From Maniola hyperantus (taxonomy: Eukaryota > Arthropoda > Insecta > Lepidoptera > Nymphalidae), in assembly GCF_902806685.2 (NCBI RefSeq), contig NC_048560.1, positions 2,706,492 to 2,770,491 on the forward strand: DNA of 64,000 nt, read 5' to 3'. The notes under the pieces are model-generated. The model ran no database searches. It saw nothing but the letters and a program-made list of their open reading frames with translations, and was not told where the DNA came from. Below, in pieces: positions 54,501-56,879 of this stretch (positions within the stretch are counted from its first letter, which is position 1; each line of letters starts with the position of its first letter). Position numbers and translations under genes: made by a program.

Positions 54501-56200
54501 TATATACCTAAAAAATGTTGTTTGCACAATATACTATTAAACCATACAAAACTTTCGATAGATGAGATTTAAAGCTGCTGTCAACGGTCGGCGTTTACAA
54601 AAGAACCAACAGACATATTTCAAAGTTAAGATTAGGACACACTGTATTGTGATGATATGTAAATTAACATGGATTTTGGGATATCTACAACACATATTTA
54701 TGTAGTCAATAAAAACGGCTTTAATGAAATAGCTTTGTGTTGTTGTGATTAAGTGGTAAATTCCTAATCTTTTGTTGAAGCAATAGAATTCAAATTGGAT
54801 ATTTTGATGATGTGACCTGAATCAATCGATTAAGTCTAATCCAATTATTGTATTATTGTAATAAATTCAATTTAAGGTTATTTAAGGTAATTTTCTATTA
54901 AAGTGTTCTCGTTTGTTATAATATTTAAGGCAGCATTTATTGTTGTATAGAAGCAGGCGTTACTTTGCTGAAGTCCATGATATACAATGAACCAAAAGCT
55001 TAATTTGCTATAATCGGCTGAAACAGGTCGAATCTGTATGATGCAACAAGCAGCATGCGACATGCACCGCCCGCCCTCCCACTGCTAACCATGCAAAAAA
55101 TCCATAGTGGTGGGGTTTTTAAAAAACAACCAGAAATTTTACGCGGACGAAGTCGCGGGCAACTGCTAGTCTAAATATTATATAAAAGGATTGACTGACT
55201 GACTAATCTATACAACTCAAACTACTGGACGGATCGTGCTGAAATTTGGCATGCAGATAGCTATTGGTACTGATTCTGAGCACAACTAAATTTTAGAGCA
55301 TTCGCACCCTCTTTTTACTAATATAATATGAAAAGGACAGACACAGTTTGACAGTTTTAAGTTTAATTTAGAGCTGTCAAACCTCGTGACTTTAGCTTCC
55401 AGTCGCGAACGTATCGTTTAATTTGTAGAGTACACTAAAATTTAGAGCGTTTAAATGTATAATTCATGTTCCGTCATTTTTTAGCAATAATGAAAAGAAG
55501 AGGATGCAGATACTCTAAATTTAGTTTAGCGAAAAACAACAGAATCAGCGCCATTATGAAGTAGCATCCGCTAAGAAAGGATATTTGAAAATTCAACCCC
55601 TAAAGGGGTGAAATAGGGGTTTGAAATTTGTGTAGTCCACGCGGACGAAGTCGCGAGTTTTTAAGACCAGTGCGCCCTACCCCTTACAACAACGGCTGAC
55701 TCCCCATTAGTTTCTATTCGGGTTTAATCCCCACATACCGGGTGTCAGTCAAGGCGTTTAAATCTCAATCAAGCCTTAAAAAGCATCCGTGATCGTGAGA
55801 TTTGGTTATGATATCCTAAAGAAATCATAGCTACAACTGTACACTGTATGTAACTGTATGTTACACTATACTTTGAAATTGTGATAGCCTAGTGGTTAGG
55901 ACATCTGTCTTCTAATCGGAGGTCGGGGGTTCGATCTCGGGCACGCACCTCTTGTAACTTTTCGGAGTTATTTGCGTTTTAAGTAATTAAATATCACTTG
56001 CTTTAACGGTGAAGGAAAACATCGTGAGGAAACTTGCATGACGTCTATCGCTTGATGAAGAACTTACGAGTATATAGGCGAGTCGTGGCCTTGCTTGTAC
56101 CAGATGACCAGCCCCATTCTGTCGTCGGGCAAAGCAGGTGTGACGTCACAGGGCAGCTCCACGGTGCCCCCTGTTGGCGCGTGGAAGGATTCTATGGCCG
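21491..56200 (-). CDS. Sidestep-family cell-surface receptor, spliced, 19 exons found, both ends missing
   Basis: Seen: 19 minus-strand exons with GT/AG borders and compatible phases give about 2.64 kb of coding sequence (about 880 codons). The order is five Ig domains (exons 1-13), one fibronectin III domain (exons 14-15), one transmembrane helix (exon 16) and a cytoplasmic tail (exons 17-19). Known: this 5 Ig + 1 FN3 + TM plan, the YRCRVDF string in Ig1, PCLFHI at the end of Ig5, VYDMATG in FN3 and DKNPDIIP in the tail are typical of the Sidestep family, type I membrane proteins that act as substrate cues for Beat receptors on growing motor axons in Drosophila. Inferred: the same role here; which of the several side paralogues it is cannot be told. 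Odd: exons 12, 13 and 14 each carry a frameshift beside an assembly gap. The signal-peptide exon and the last exon(s) are not found. Introns are packed with mobile elements. Confidence 0.9.
21763..22380. mobile_element. Three SINE pieces: plus, minus, plus
   Basis: A near-complete plus SINE (21763-22072, A box TAGCCTAGTGGTTA, B box GGTTCGATCCC, ATG-rich end), then a minus 3' piece (22095-22200) and a plus 3' piece (22200-22380). They meet at their (ATG)n/(CAT)n ends. Confidence 0.75.
22681..22998 (+). mobile_element. LINE reverse-transcriptase tail fragment
   Basis: The plus strand encodes the AGHIVRKTDRRWGPK, LEWRPRTGRRSVGRPPTRW and AQDRGVWKSLQETYVQQW pieces typical of the C-terminal end of an insect LINE polyprotein. 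It ends in a GAT-rich tail. Frames are broken. Confidence 0.78.
23633..23767. mobile_element. Foldback MITE (ACGGATCCGTA family)
   Basis: AGGGCGTTTGTGTACTCTTC and the inverse ending TGCACAAAGGCCCT bracket TTTACGGATCCGTAAAATCA. Another end of the family lies at 31085-31150. Confidence 0.6.
24385..24500 (-). pseudogene. Fragment of a further exon-18-like copy
   Basis: A short stretch (CTTGGGCCAATGTTCGGCAC, then TTGGAATTGGTGGTAC) matches the middle of exon 18. The following TCCAACACTGGTCATGTGGT matches the intron just below exon 18 (about 24873-24930). This suggests a repeat unit of roughly 0.4 kb present two and a bit times. Confidence 0.55.
24555..24812 (-). pseudogene. Decayed tandem copy of exon 18 (3' part)
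   Basis: The sequence closely follows exon 18 from its donor upward: the GTAAGT donor hexamer at 24561-24566 is kept, as are the MPK(F)GP and HMPNVGP strings. A stop (TAA, 24624-24626) replaces the lysine codon of SYDKVYENW. Homology fades before the exon 18 start, so the acceptor side is lost. With the stop in frame, inclusion would truncate the tail. Confidence 0.75.
24950..25326 (-). CDS. side-like exon 18 (large cytoplasmic-tail exon)
   Basis: 377 bp, phase 1 to phase 0. It starts with DKNPDIIP, a motif I know from Sidestep-family tails just inside the membrane, then a polar, serine-rich region. It contains an internal short repeat MPNIGP / MPNVGP and a conserved-looking end SYDKVYENWLKYKNSLPL. 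It has no catalytic domain. Next to it on the downstream side lies a decayed second copy of the same exon. Confidence 0.9.
25651..25808 (+). mobile_element. LINE 3' end (CGGCGA...GGTTCAGC family)
   Basis: ACTAGCTGCCCCGGCGAT, then AACAGTCGATTC, CTTCAAGGAATATTATGA and GCGAAATCGGTTCAGC. It is an RTE-like tail also seen at 30103-30410. Confidence 0.6.
25867..25959 (-). CDS. side-like exon 17 (cytoplasmic tail)
   Basis: 93 bp, phase 1 to phase 1, a multiple of three, so it could be skipped without a frameshift. It encodes a charged stretch (MKNEKTHRKQDE...) ending TECESVDSL. The acceptor is TTTACAG and the donor is GTAAGT. It reads through to DKNPDIIP of exon 18. Confidence 0.85.
26242..26370 (-). 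CDS. side-like exon 16 (transmembrane helix)
   Basis: 129 bp, phase 1 to phase 1. It encodes ANVPVRVELTT and then about 25 hydrophobic residues (from VLVTVLCAVAII to VSAFVF), followed by CWKYCNKRD as a positive stop-transfer. This makes a single-pass type I protein with the preceding exons outside the cell. Confidence 0.92.
26435..26870 (+). repeat. ~430-bp GGTTCCGTA interspersed repeat
   Basis: Starts AGGATTCCGTACCTCAAAAG and ends GACTCGCACTTGGCCGGTTT. It includes (TCTG)n, CTTCCCGTTGAC and GTATCATATGAAAG landmarks. A second head fragment follows at 26871-26908. The class is uncertain. Confidence 0.78.
26912..27347. mobile_element. Two inverted copies of one MITE (GTCCCGCAAATTG family)
   Basis: A plus copy at 26912-27066 and an inverted copy at 27174-27347 share AATGCGCGTGGCCGCCAT, TGACGTCAAAATGACGTCAT-like cores and the GTCCCGCAAATTG ends. 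A third copy at 43655-44020 has an insertion. Confidence 0.72.
27890..28325 (+). mobile_element. LINE coding fragment and 3' region
   Basis: A 143-codon frame (27912-28343) reads RPDGLTLVPWERGRALMWDA and TCADTLVPCHIRETA, a sequence type I know from C-terminal parts of invertebrate non-LTR elements. The following CGGATCAGCCTGGCTGTCC recurs at 31472-31690 and 39540-39665. Truncated; not a host gene. Confidence 0.7.
28456..28639 (-). CDS. side-like exon 15 (FN3, second half)
   Basis: 184 bp, phase 0 to phase 1, one open frame. It encodes VYDMATGLLLRNIS, FVVWGLSGTNAVGISVRAYN, KKGLSEPF and LKYPQRHT, the end of the FN3 domain and the juxtamembrane stalk. The acceptor is TTGTACAG and the donor is GTTTGT. 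Confidence 0.9.
28977..29148 (-). mobile_element. Helitron-like family A, degraded
   Basis: ACTAGCTC, the hairpin GCGACTTCGTCCGCG and the family body on the minus strand, with internal deletions. Confidence 0.65.
29703..29805 (-). CDS. side-like exon 14 (FN3, first half), frameshifted
   Basis: 103 bp. It begins VTVKNCEITNVTYDSLTLGW (the NC...N.TY.SL pattern of the Sidestep FN3 domain) and ends in another frame as PGHAEDSAGVLLQ, which joins VYDMATG of exon 15. The break is around 29738-29748. I used the AG four bases inside the stronger-looking TTAG so that the phase fits; the donor is GTCAGT. The exon is about 160 bp from the assembly gap. Confidence 0.66.
29967..30066. other. Assembly gap of 100 N
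   Basis: Exactly 100 unknown bases, the usual placeholder for a gap of unknown size. It lies between exons 13 and 14 of the side-like gene and next to an internally duplicated repeat. Confidence 0.99.
30103..30410 (+). mobile_element. RTE-like LINE tail with internal ~100-bp duplication
   Basis: Starts GACCCGGCGAACAGCGTACC. The block AACAGTCGATTCTTTA...CTTCAAGGAAT is present twice (30127-30222 and 30224-30312). It borders the 100-N gap. Confidence 0.7.
30583..30697 (-). CDS. side-like exon 13 (Ig5, end), frameshifted
   Basis: 115 bp. It enters in phase 1 as RYLYMVKHVSRTTAG. The second Ig5 cysteine and the family signature (VQCTASNTVGRQDTPCLFHI) continue in another frame, and it leaves in phase 1. 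The break is around 30641-30656, where GTACA-like sequence could have lost a repeat unit. Length modulo 3 is off by one from what the phases need. Confidence 0.72.
30860..31110 (-). mobile_element. LINE 3' fragment (GCCGCCCATGAACA family)
   Basis: GGTCACCCTGATGTTAAGTG, ATTACCGCCGCCCATGAAC and GATGCGTTGCCGGCCTTTTA are landmarks of a common lepidopteran non-LTR repeat. It joins a foldback MITE end at about 31085. Confidence 0.65.
31314..31405 (-). CDS. side-like exon 12 (Ig5, middle), frameshifted
   Basis: 92 bp. The first codons (EPMT) follow exon 11 in phase 0. The Ig5 tryptophan motif (WWFNSTT...SKLELNTFSMNSQNSL) reads in another frame from about 31385 on and leaves in phase 1, as exon 13 requires. 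So there is one extra base (or two missing) around 31385-31396. Splice sites (CACAG, GTAAAG) are intact. Either a consensus error near the gap or a real mutation. Confidence 0.72.
31472..31695 (+). mobile_element. LINE 3' end, relative of 28130-28320
   Basis: GGTGACAGAAGGGCTGGCTC and GGATCAGCCTGGCTGTCC, ending in a long A-run (31677-31688), as expected of a non-LTR element tail. Confidence 0.68.
31720..31922 (+). mobile_element. Helitron-like element, variant of families B/C
   Basis: AATCACGGCAAAAACGGCTG and GATTATACCCTGGATTAACA are body sequences not shared by the standard copies. The end is the same hairpin with GCATCAGCTAG before T. A matching minus copy is at 33050-33262. Confidence 0.72.
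31935..32117 (+). mobile_element. (TA)n tract and truncated Helitron-like family A
   Basis: An interrupted (TA)n tract at 31928-31962 leads into GCTGACTGACTGACTGAC and the family A body, which stops before the hairpin. Confidence 0.65.
32236..32330 (-). CDS. side-like exon 11 (Ig5, first half)
   Basis: 95 bp, phase 1 to phase 0. It encodes SPMCRTQQAGVLRAARGE and VEIDCEVDANPK, the Y.P.C and C.VDANP motifs of Ig5. The donor is GTAAGT. A short match to the head of the GGTTCCGTA repeat lies next to the donor. Confidence 0.87.
32429..32814. mobile_element. 386-bp MITE, PIF/Harbinger-like, TTA target site
   Basis: The ends GAGCCCTCGCCCACGGCGAC... are inverted over about 37 bp. TTA is at 32426-32428 and 32815-32817. 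The interior has GATGCAGT/GCGACTGC repeats. Long frames here (for example 32331-32723 minus) come from the repeats and are not genes. Confidence 0.85.
32845..32998 (-). CDS. side-like exon 10 (Ig4, second half)
   Basis: 154 bp, phase 0 to phase 1. It encodes VVVANQSLVLQRVSRR and AGAYVCIARNSLGDG with the second cysteine. It ends DVK plus one base, which joins exon 11 as a tyrosine codon. A MITE with TTA duplications (32429-32814) ends 27 nt from the donor hexamer. Confidence 0.9.
33050..33262 (-). mobile_element. Helitron-like element, same variant as 31720-31922
   Basis: The minus strand carries AATCACGCAAAAACGGCTAA, GACTATACCCTGGGTTAACA and the hairpin; the CTAG end is lost. Confidence 0.68.
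33370..33485. mobile_element. GC-rich foldback (GGGACGCCCCGC family)
   Basis: CGGGGAGGGAACGCCCCGCA on the left and TACCCCGATCATCTCAACCT on the right: the second member of the family at 21040-21175. Confidence 0.65.
33900..34475 (-). mobile_element. LINE polyprotein C-terminal fragment
   Basis: The minus strand encodes MERAMLGVSLRDQIRNEEIR, LKWQWAGHIVRKTERRW and LEWRPRTGRRSVGRP, ending in a (GAT)n tail. A 219-codon frame (33804-34463) spans a duplicated segment (34189-34247 and 34399-34460) with another repeat piece between. It is a known insect LINE tail, truncated and rearranged. Confidence 0.8.
34535..34665 (-). CDS. side-like exon 9 (Ig4, first half)
   Basis: 131 bp, phase 1 to phase 0. 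It encodes LPVVKLELGANLDAD and VVEGSDVYLDC, the LG.NL and EG.DVY.C strings of Sidestep Ig4. At the usual core tryptophan position it reads VYFTHN, with no tryptophan, which is unusual for an Ig fold. The splice sites are CACAG and GTAAGT. Confidence 0.88.
35085..35220 (+). mobile_element. Helitron-like family C, internal deletion
   Basis: Starts TCCATACTAATATTATAAATG after CT and has (TCTG)n and TATCCCGGAAAATTAAAGAA; the hairpin end is lost. Confidence 0.7.
35262..35328 (+). mobile_element. Helitron-like family A fragment next to exon 8 donor
   Basis: GCTAAGAAAGGATTTTTGAA, AATTCAACCCCTAAGGGGGT and GGGAGTTTGAA. It stops within about 10 nt of the exon 8 donor hexamer (35331-35336). Confidence 0.7.
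35337..35481 (-). CDS. side-like exon 8 (Ig3, second half)
   Basis: 145 bp, phase 0 to phase 1. It encodes TSSDGNVTSSILTLVPS, then the second Ig3 cysteine in DAGRVLSCRA and HEDGWKLEIQ, all typical of the family. The T-run of the acceptor (GGTTTTTTTGGACAG) matches the tail of the ~430-bp GGTTCCGTA repeat. A Helitron-like fragment stops just past the donor. Confidence 0.88.
35742..36165 (+). repeat. ~430-bp GGTTCCGTA interspersed repeat
   Basis: A full copy from TTAGGGTTCCGTACCTCAAA to GACTCGCACTTGGCCGCG. An inverted half copy (36168-36308) follows, so the two make a long inverted repeat. Confidence 0.8.
36309..36888. other. Unique AT-rich intron sequence
   Basis: Intron between exons 7 and 8 of the side-like gene. 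No repeat family or exon is recognised here. Confidence 0.5.
36889..37314 (-). repeat. ~430-bp GGTTCCGTA interspersed repeat
   Basis: The minus strand runs from AGGGTTCCGTACCTCAAAAG to AGTGCGAGTCAGG reversed, with (GACA)n at 37243-37270. Confidence 0.8.
37561..37775 (+). mobile_element. Helitron-like family A, full length
   Basis: Starts TCTAAATATAGTATAAAAAG after (TTC)n and ends GCATGAGCTAG before T. The hairpin is slightly mutated. Confidence 0.82.
37864..37977. mobile_element. Foldback MITE next to exon 7 donor
   Basis: The arms around TTAAAACGAGACAGA and TCTGTCTCGTTTTAA, with outer AATCGTTACTTAAG, belong to the family at 5568-5812. It ends about 6 nt from the exon 7 donor hexamer. Confidence 0.72.
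37989..38140 (-). CDS. side-like exon 7 (Ig3, first half)
   Basis: 152 bp, phase 1 to phase 0. It encodes LRPLWVRLLGG, then the first Ig3 cysteine in TELVCQAVGARP and the tryptophans in NISWWKGG. The acceptor is GTCCACAG and the donor is GTAAGT. A foldback repeat (about 37864-37977) ends within about 6 nt of the donor hexamer. Confidence 0.88.
38370..38550 (+). mobile_element. Helitron-like family B, worn
   Basis: ATAATAAATGTGAAAGTGTG, (TTGG)n and GACCTGGAGAGTGGCATAGG; the hairpin end is degraded. Confidence 0.65.
38707..38857. mobile_element. Foldback MITE, complete member
   Basis: AGGGTGAGATCTATAGAGCG at the left and CGCTCTATAGATCTCAGCCT at the right; about 150 bp in all. Confidence 0.78.
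39006..39345. repeat. Tandem duplication, ~180-bp unit
   Basis: AAGAACAGAAAACATTTTAG (39030s) recurs as AGGAACAGAAAACATTTTAG (39220s). AGTTTTTCTTGG...TTCGATTT recurs about 180 bp later as well. Confidence 0.65.
39702..39909. mobile_element. Foldback MITE, ~55-bp arms
   Basis: CGGCTTTAATCACGTGTTTA and GCCCGACTAGTTTCGA on the left pair with TCGAAACTAGTCGGGC and TAAACACGTGAGTAAAGCCG on the right; the loop is GC-rich. Confidence 0.8.
39930..40610. mobile_element. RTE-like tail split by another LINE fragment
   Basis: ACCCGCCCCGGCTTCGCATG (39930s) and GTAGTTTAAAAGATCTACGC (40530s) are parts of one RTE-type repeat. Between them (40085-40490, minus) lies a LINE tail encoding DYGKVVGSGWMRKAEDRVWW and ALGKAYVQQWTQTG. 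Confidence 0.68.
40961..41177 (+). mobile_element. Helitron-like family B, full length
   Basis: Starts TCACTACCCCTATTATAAAT after A and ends GTATCAGCTAG before T. Confidence 0.8.
41675..41732 (-). CDS. side-like exon 6 (Ig2-Ig3 linker micro-exon)
   Basis: 58 bp, phase 0 to phase 1. It encodes AVTDPSIMPLSENLTIDVN, the last strand of Ig2 and the linker. It is too short to stand alone; it is accepted because TCQ/AVTDP and DVN/LRPLWVRLL read straight through and both splice sites are good (AACAG, GTAAGT). Confidence 0.83.
41911..42032 (-). CDS. side-like exon 5 (Ig2, second half)
   Basis: 122 bp, phase 1 to phase 0. It contains the Ig2 tryptophan pair (VSWWK) and the DYGTEITCQ motif with the second cysteine. 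The acceptor is TGTACAG and the donor is GTGATA, which is weaker than the others. Confidence 0.86.
42176..42475 (-). mobile_element. tRNA-derived SINE
   Basis: The minus strand carries AGTGATAGCCTAATGGTTA, B box GGTTCGATCATG and the ATGATGATAATGATGATAT end. It lies in the intron upstream of exon 5. Confidence 0.75.
43015..43220 (-). mobile_element. Non-LTR-type repeat, pair of 52655-52815
   Basis: (AAAGTC)n, AAATGATTTATTCAAAATAG and TCCCAACGCGCCCAGGTCTG. The same sequence is on the other strand at 52655-52815. Confidence 0.65.
43655..44020. mobile_element. GTCCCGCAAATTG MITE with a nested insertion
   Basis: The ends AAGTCCCGCAAATTG and CAATTTGCGGGACTT are inverted. Compared with the intact copy at 26912-27066, a repeat of about 195 bp (43790-43985, GACAGCTACAATGTCACGAT...) is inserted after TTAATGAGAC. 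Confidence 0.75.
44060..44176. mobile_element. GC-rich foldback (GGGGCGTTCCC family)
   Basis: GACAGGTTGAGATGGCAATC at the left and GATTACCATCTCGACTAT at the right: the third member of the family. Confidence 0.68.
44494..45088 (+). repeat. ~430-bp GGTTCCGTA repeat with nested SINE
   Basis: The head (TAGGGTTCCGTACCTACCTA) and tail (GACTCGACTTGACCGGTTT) are present. Between about 44645 and 44830 a tRNA-derived SINE is inserted. Confidence 0.75.
44650..44830 (+). mobile_element. tRNA-derived SINE, third family
   Basis: GCCTCGATAGCTCAACGGTTA (A box) and GGTTCGAATCCCACCC (B box), then a non-tRNA body. The anticodon arm is an A-rich stretch, so this is not a working tRNA gene. Confidence 0.65.
45150..45350 (-). 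mobile_element. SINE 3' part
   Basis: CATCATCGACCCATCGCCGG, CTCTCAGAATGCGAAGGGTT and the TCACCATTAAATCAAGTGAT end; the tRNA-like head is missing. Confidence 0.68.
45437..45651 (-). mobile_element. Helitron-like family B inside a GC-rich palindrome
   Basis: The minus strand starts TCAGTACCCTTATTATAAAT. Left flank GTGACGCGACGCGACGCGGC and right flank GCCGCGTCGCGTCGCG are inverted, so the element split a palindrome. Confidence 0.78.
45707..45865. mobile_element. Foldback MITE
   Basis: GTGTACACAATCCCTAAACT and its worn inverse ...AGTTTAGAGATTGTGTATAA about 150 bp apart. It lies just left of exon 4. Confidence 0.65.
45922..46035 (-). CDS. side-like exon 4 (Ig2, first half)
   Basis: 114 bp, phase 1 to phase 1. 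It begins with the PPERLIIL linker and contains the first Ig2 cysteine in VNLTCVAVG. The acceptor is TTTCACAG and the donor is GTAAGG. It joins exon 5 as VGGRPVARVSWW with no frame problem. Confidence 0.87.
46409..46831 (-). repeat. ~430-bp GGTTCCGTA interspersed repeat
   Basis: A complete minus copy, AAAAACCGGCCAAGTGCGAG at the left and TTGAGGTACGGAACCCTAAT at the right. Confidence 0.8.
46832..47700. other. Unique AT-rich intron sequence
   Basis: Intron between exons 3 and 4. No exon is recognised. A small Helitron family A scrap follows at 47712-47775. Confidence 0.5.
47994..48416 (+). repeat. ~430-bp GGTTCCGTA interspersed repeat
   Basis: A complete plus copy; its tail CACTTGGCCGGTTTTTTTGA leads into an ACCGACTTC repeat with a poly-T run (48475-48510). 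Confidence 0.8.
48773..49100. repeat. 328-bp near-perfect inverted repeat
   Basis: The arms (48773-48905 and 48968-49100) are about 133 bp, perfect over the outer ~110 bp and with about three mismatches inside. They begin ACAAAAAAAATAAAAACCGA. The loop is about 60 bp. It is AT-rich and would form a long hairpin if transcribed. Confidence 0.9.
49577..49758. mobile_element. Tc1/mariner-type MITE, second copy
   Basis: CAGTACGCGTCCGAAAGTAA on the left and TTTCGGCCGCGTAGG on the right; the body is nearly identical to 13259-13438. Confidence 0.75.
49843..50203. mobile_element. MITE (GGGCGTAACCAGAACG ends)
   Basis: ATAGGGCGTAACCAGAACGC and the inverse ACCGTTCTGGTTACACCCTG. It stops about 10 nt from the exon 3 donor hexamer. 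A lone end is at 30440-30470. Confidence 0.72.
50218..50303 (-). CDS. side-like exon 3 (Ig1, end)
   Basis: 86 bp, phase 2 to phase 1. The split codon AG/G gives the arginine of RPEDSGQYRCRVDF, which carries the second Ig1 cysteine in the DSG.Y.C motif. The polypyrimidine tract is a run of T before CAG. The donor GTAAGT lies about 10 nt from the end of a MITE (49843-50203). Confidence 0.88.
50744..51187 (+). repeat. ~430-bp GGTTCCGTA interspersed repeat
   Basis: A complete plus copy from TTTAGGGTTCCGTACCTCAA to CGCACTTGGCCGGTTTTTTT. Confidence 0.82.
51331..51662 (+). repeat. ~430-bp GGTTCCGTA repeat, 3' truncated
   Basis: The head and body are as in the complete copies; it stops after CTAAAACAGATTTTTTA. 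Confidence 0.78.
52166..52332 (+). mobile_element. Helitron-like family A, 5' truncated
   Basis: Begins inside the body at CCCAAACTACTGAACGGATC and ends CATAAGCTAG before T with the hairpin. Confidence 0.75.
53314..53617. mobile_element. Two foldback MITE units beside exon 2
   Basis: AGGGTGAGATCTATAGAGCG and related AGGGTGAGATCCAGAGAGCG starts, then two TTAAAACGAGACAGA...TCTGTCTCGTTTTA cores. The right end is about 14 nt from the exon 2 donor. Confidence 0.75.
53632..53745 (-). CDS. side-like exon 2 (Ig1, middle)
   Basis: 114 bp, phase 2 to phase 2. It encodes SFDTREG...HWSDL...LGSRATF, the HWSD and RA.F pattern of Sidestep Ig1. The acceptor is GTCCAG and the donor is GTAAAC. A foldback element ends about 14 nt beyond the donor. 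Confidence 0.85.
53852..54072 (+). mobile_element. Helitron-like family A, full length
   Basis: Starts TCTAAATACATAAAAGGAAA and ends GCATAAGCTAG before T. It lies at the left end of the duplicated segment 54073-54640. Confidence 0.82.
54073..54650. repeat. Tandem duplication with a Helitron-like piece between
   Basis: CTTTCGATAGATGAGATTTA and AGCTGCTGTCAACGGTCGGC occur at 54150s and again at 54550s, about 395 bp apart. A minus family C Helitron-like piece (54250-54405) separates the two units. Confidence 0.78.
55185..55665 (+). mobile_element. Helitron-like family A split by a MITE
   Basis: The family A halves 55185-55265 and 55553-55665 flank an insert with ends GTACTGATTCTGAGCACAAC and ...AACAACAGAATCAGCGCC. 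A piece of the same insert type is near 1760-1850. Confidence 0.7.
55877..56040 (+). mobile_element. SINE, 5' half, ending beside exon 1
   Basis: TGATAGCCTAGTGGTTAGGA and GGTTCGATCTCG heads, then GTGAGGAAACTTGCATG. A short LINE-tail scrap GACGTCTATCGCTTGATGA (56040-56058) follows, then exon 1's donor. Confidence 0.78.
56068..56200 (-). CDS. side-like exon 1 found (Ig1, first half)
   Basis: 133 bp, phase 1 in and phase 2 out, between acceptor TTACAG and donor GTAAGT. It encodes the B to C strands of Ig1: the first cysteine in VELPC and the core tryptophan in VIWYKQG. It joins exon 2 through a serine codon split TC/G. The preceding exon (signal peptide) is not in the part I could recognise. 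The exon and its flanks lie between the two halves of a SINE (55877-56040 and 56263-56400). Confidence 0.85.
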
Positions 56201-56262
56201 CTGTAACAAAAAATAGTACAATTAAAGAAAGGTAGGTAGGTACTTATAAACAAAATACATGC

Positions 56263-56400
56263 CATGTTCTCAAAGGTGTGAAGTCTGTCAGTCCGCACTT
56301 GGCCAGCGTGGTGGATTGTGGCCAAACCTTTCTCATACTGAGAAGAGACACGTGCTCTGTAGTTAGCCGACTATGGGTTGATCGTGATGACGATGATAAA
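56263..56400 (+). mobile_element. SINE, 3' half, on the other side of exon 1
   Basis: ATGTTCTCAAAGGTGTGAAG, CTTGGCCAGCGTGGTGGAT and TGGGTTGATCGTGATGACGA: the continuation of the SINE half at 55877-56040, same orientation. Confidence 0.75.
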
Positions 56401-56661
56401 CATTTTCTTAAACTACGGATGCCAGATACTGTTATGTATTGGTCTTATAGAAAGAGCGAGTCTTCCGTACGTGATAAACAGTCACCTTTTTAACCGACTT
56501 CCAAAAAGGAGAAGGTTCTCAATTCGACTATTTATTACAATCGTAATTGTTGCGATTGGCTGAATTTATGGCATTCTTGTTGCAAAAATGCATTGTAGCC
56601 AATAGTGAGCAAGCGTCAACCAATCGGAGATCATCGTGACATCCGTGGCGTGAGGAATGGT

Positions 56662-56857
56662 CACATTGTAGCTGTCATTTTACCGCAATCGAGCAGCAGA
56701 GGTTATTGGGATCGTGACATTGTAGCTGTCATTCTACCGCAATCGAGCAGCAGAGGTTATTGGGATCGTGACATTGTAGCTGTCATTCTACCGCAATCGA
56801 GCAGCAGAGGTTATTGGGATCGTGACATTGTAGCTGTCATTCTACCGCAATCGAGCC
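56662..56857 (+). repeat. Minisatellite, 54-bp unit, ~3.6 copies
   Basis: The unit contains ATTGTAGCTGTCATTCTACC and GCAGCAGAGGTTATTGGGAT. Because 54 is a multiple of three it gives a repeating 18-residue frame (56605-56913), which I do not take as a gene. The unit comes from the repeat inserted in the MITE at 43790-43985. Confidence 0.88.
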
Positions 56858-56879
56858 TGTATTATTGGGAGGTCGTTGC

